NCBI GenBank assembly: GCA_902782655.1
Contig: CACZNY010000296.1
Location: 1-5,361, forward strand
Length of the DNA stretch: 5,361 nt
Direction: 5' to 3'
DNA from: an uncultured Lachnospiraceae bacterium
GTDB taxonomy: Bacteria; Bacillota; Clostridia; Lachnospirales; Lachnospiraceae
Each line of letters begins with the position of its first letter. Position 1 is the first letter of the stretch. Both the position numbers and the translations under genes were made by a program. Under the pieces are notes generated by a model that saw only the letters and a list, made by a program, of their open reading frames with translations, ran no database searches and had not been told where the DNA came from. Below, one piece after another: positions 5,160-5,361 of this stretch.

Positions 5160-5361
5160 ATGCGAGAAAAAATACCTATACTCTATATTGTTATTCCCTG
5201 CTATAACGAGGAGGAGATACTGGAAGAATCTCTTGATGTACTTGTAGATAAGCTGGAACGCCTGATAAAAGAGGGCAGGGTTGCGGACAGAAGCCGGGTG
5301 GTCTGTGTGGATGACGGCTCAGGGGACGGGACCTGGGGGATAATAACCGGGAGATCAGCCA
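5160..5361 (+). CDS. Family 2 glycosyltransferase, N-terminal part (runs off window)
   Basis: The first 67 codons are visible and remain open to the window end. The translation has the GT-A family 2 nucleotide-sugar fold signatures IVIPCYNEEE (10-19) and VDDGSGDGTW (50-59), whose aspartates contact the nucleotide-sugar. The layout, with a helix LEESLDVLVDKLERLIKEG between them, recalls GtrB/DPM1-like enzymes that transfer a sugar from UDP- or GDP-sugar to a membrane polyprenyl phosphate. The DXD motif and any C-terminal membrane helices lie outside the window, so the subfamily is a guess. CAGGAG (5147-5152) is seven bases before ATG 5160. The 147-base gap from tsaD suggests a separate transcription unit. 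Confidence 0.88.
   Translation, partial: MREKIPILYIVIPCYNEEEILEESLDVLVDKLERLIKEGRVADRSRVVCVDDGSGDGTWGIITGRSA

Noticed and set aside
1..5361. CRISPR array, insertion sequence, prophage, toxin-antitoxin or defence genes
   Set aside because: No spaced direct repeats, transposase or integrase motifs or other accessory genes were seen; the window is densely packed with housekeeping genes.

Overview
The window looks like a chromosomal segment from a low-to-mid GC Gram-positive anaerobe of the Clostridia, most likely a Lachnospiraceae member. This is inferred from three things. Codon usage is rich in ATA, AGA and AGG. The gene set runs FMN riboswitch, ribU, tsaE, tsaB, rimI, an RNase Z-like gene and tsaD. 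The RNase Z and the membrane-anchored protein before tsaD have a style I associate with that family. All genes lie on the + strand. I see no mobile element, CRISPR array, tRNA or rRNA.

Positions 1-300 are regulatory. The first ~112 bases are the 3' part of an FMN (RFN) riboswitch aptamer whose 5' part lies outside the window. It is followed by a strong intrinsic terminator (141-173) and a ~127-base leader. They lead into ribU (301-888), the substrate-binding membrane subunit of an ECF-type riboflavin importer, so riboflavin uptake is probably shut off when FMN is abundant.

Positions 922-5012 form a tightly packed tRNA-maturation operon. tsaE, tsaB and tsaD are three of the four core genes for the universal t6A37 tRNA modification; the fourth, tsaC/ywlC, is not here. 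rimI, an N-acetyltransferase commonly found in this cluster, follows tsaB. An RNase Z-family metallo-beta-lactamase (tRNA 3'-end processing) and a small single-pass membrane protein of unknown function sit between rimI and tsaD. Junctions from tsaE onward are a 20-base overlap, a 3-base gap, an 8-base overlap, a 14-base overlap and a 4-base overlap, which suggests translational coupling. Two genes (RNase Z and tsaD) start with GTG placed over the preceding stop codon. Only 33 bases and no terminator separate ribU from tsaE, so transcripts that read through the riboswitch could continue into the t6A genes.

After tsaD there is a 147-base gap with a T-run, a short hairpin and a weak promoter candidate. 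It is followed by the first 67 codons of a family 2 glycosyltransferase that runs off the window. The parts are mostly known families. The points most worth a second look are the unknown membrane protein coupled to tsaD, the divergent tRNA-binding region of the RNase Z, and the possible FMN-dependent read-through into t6A synthesis.
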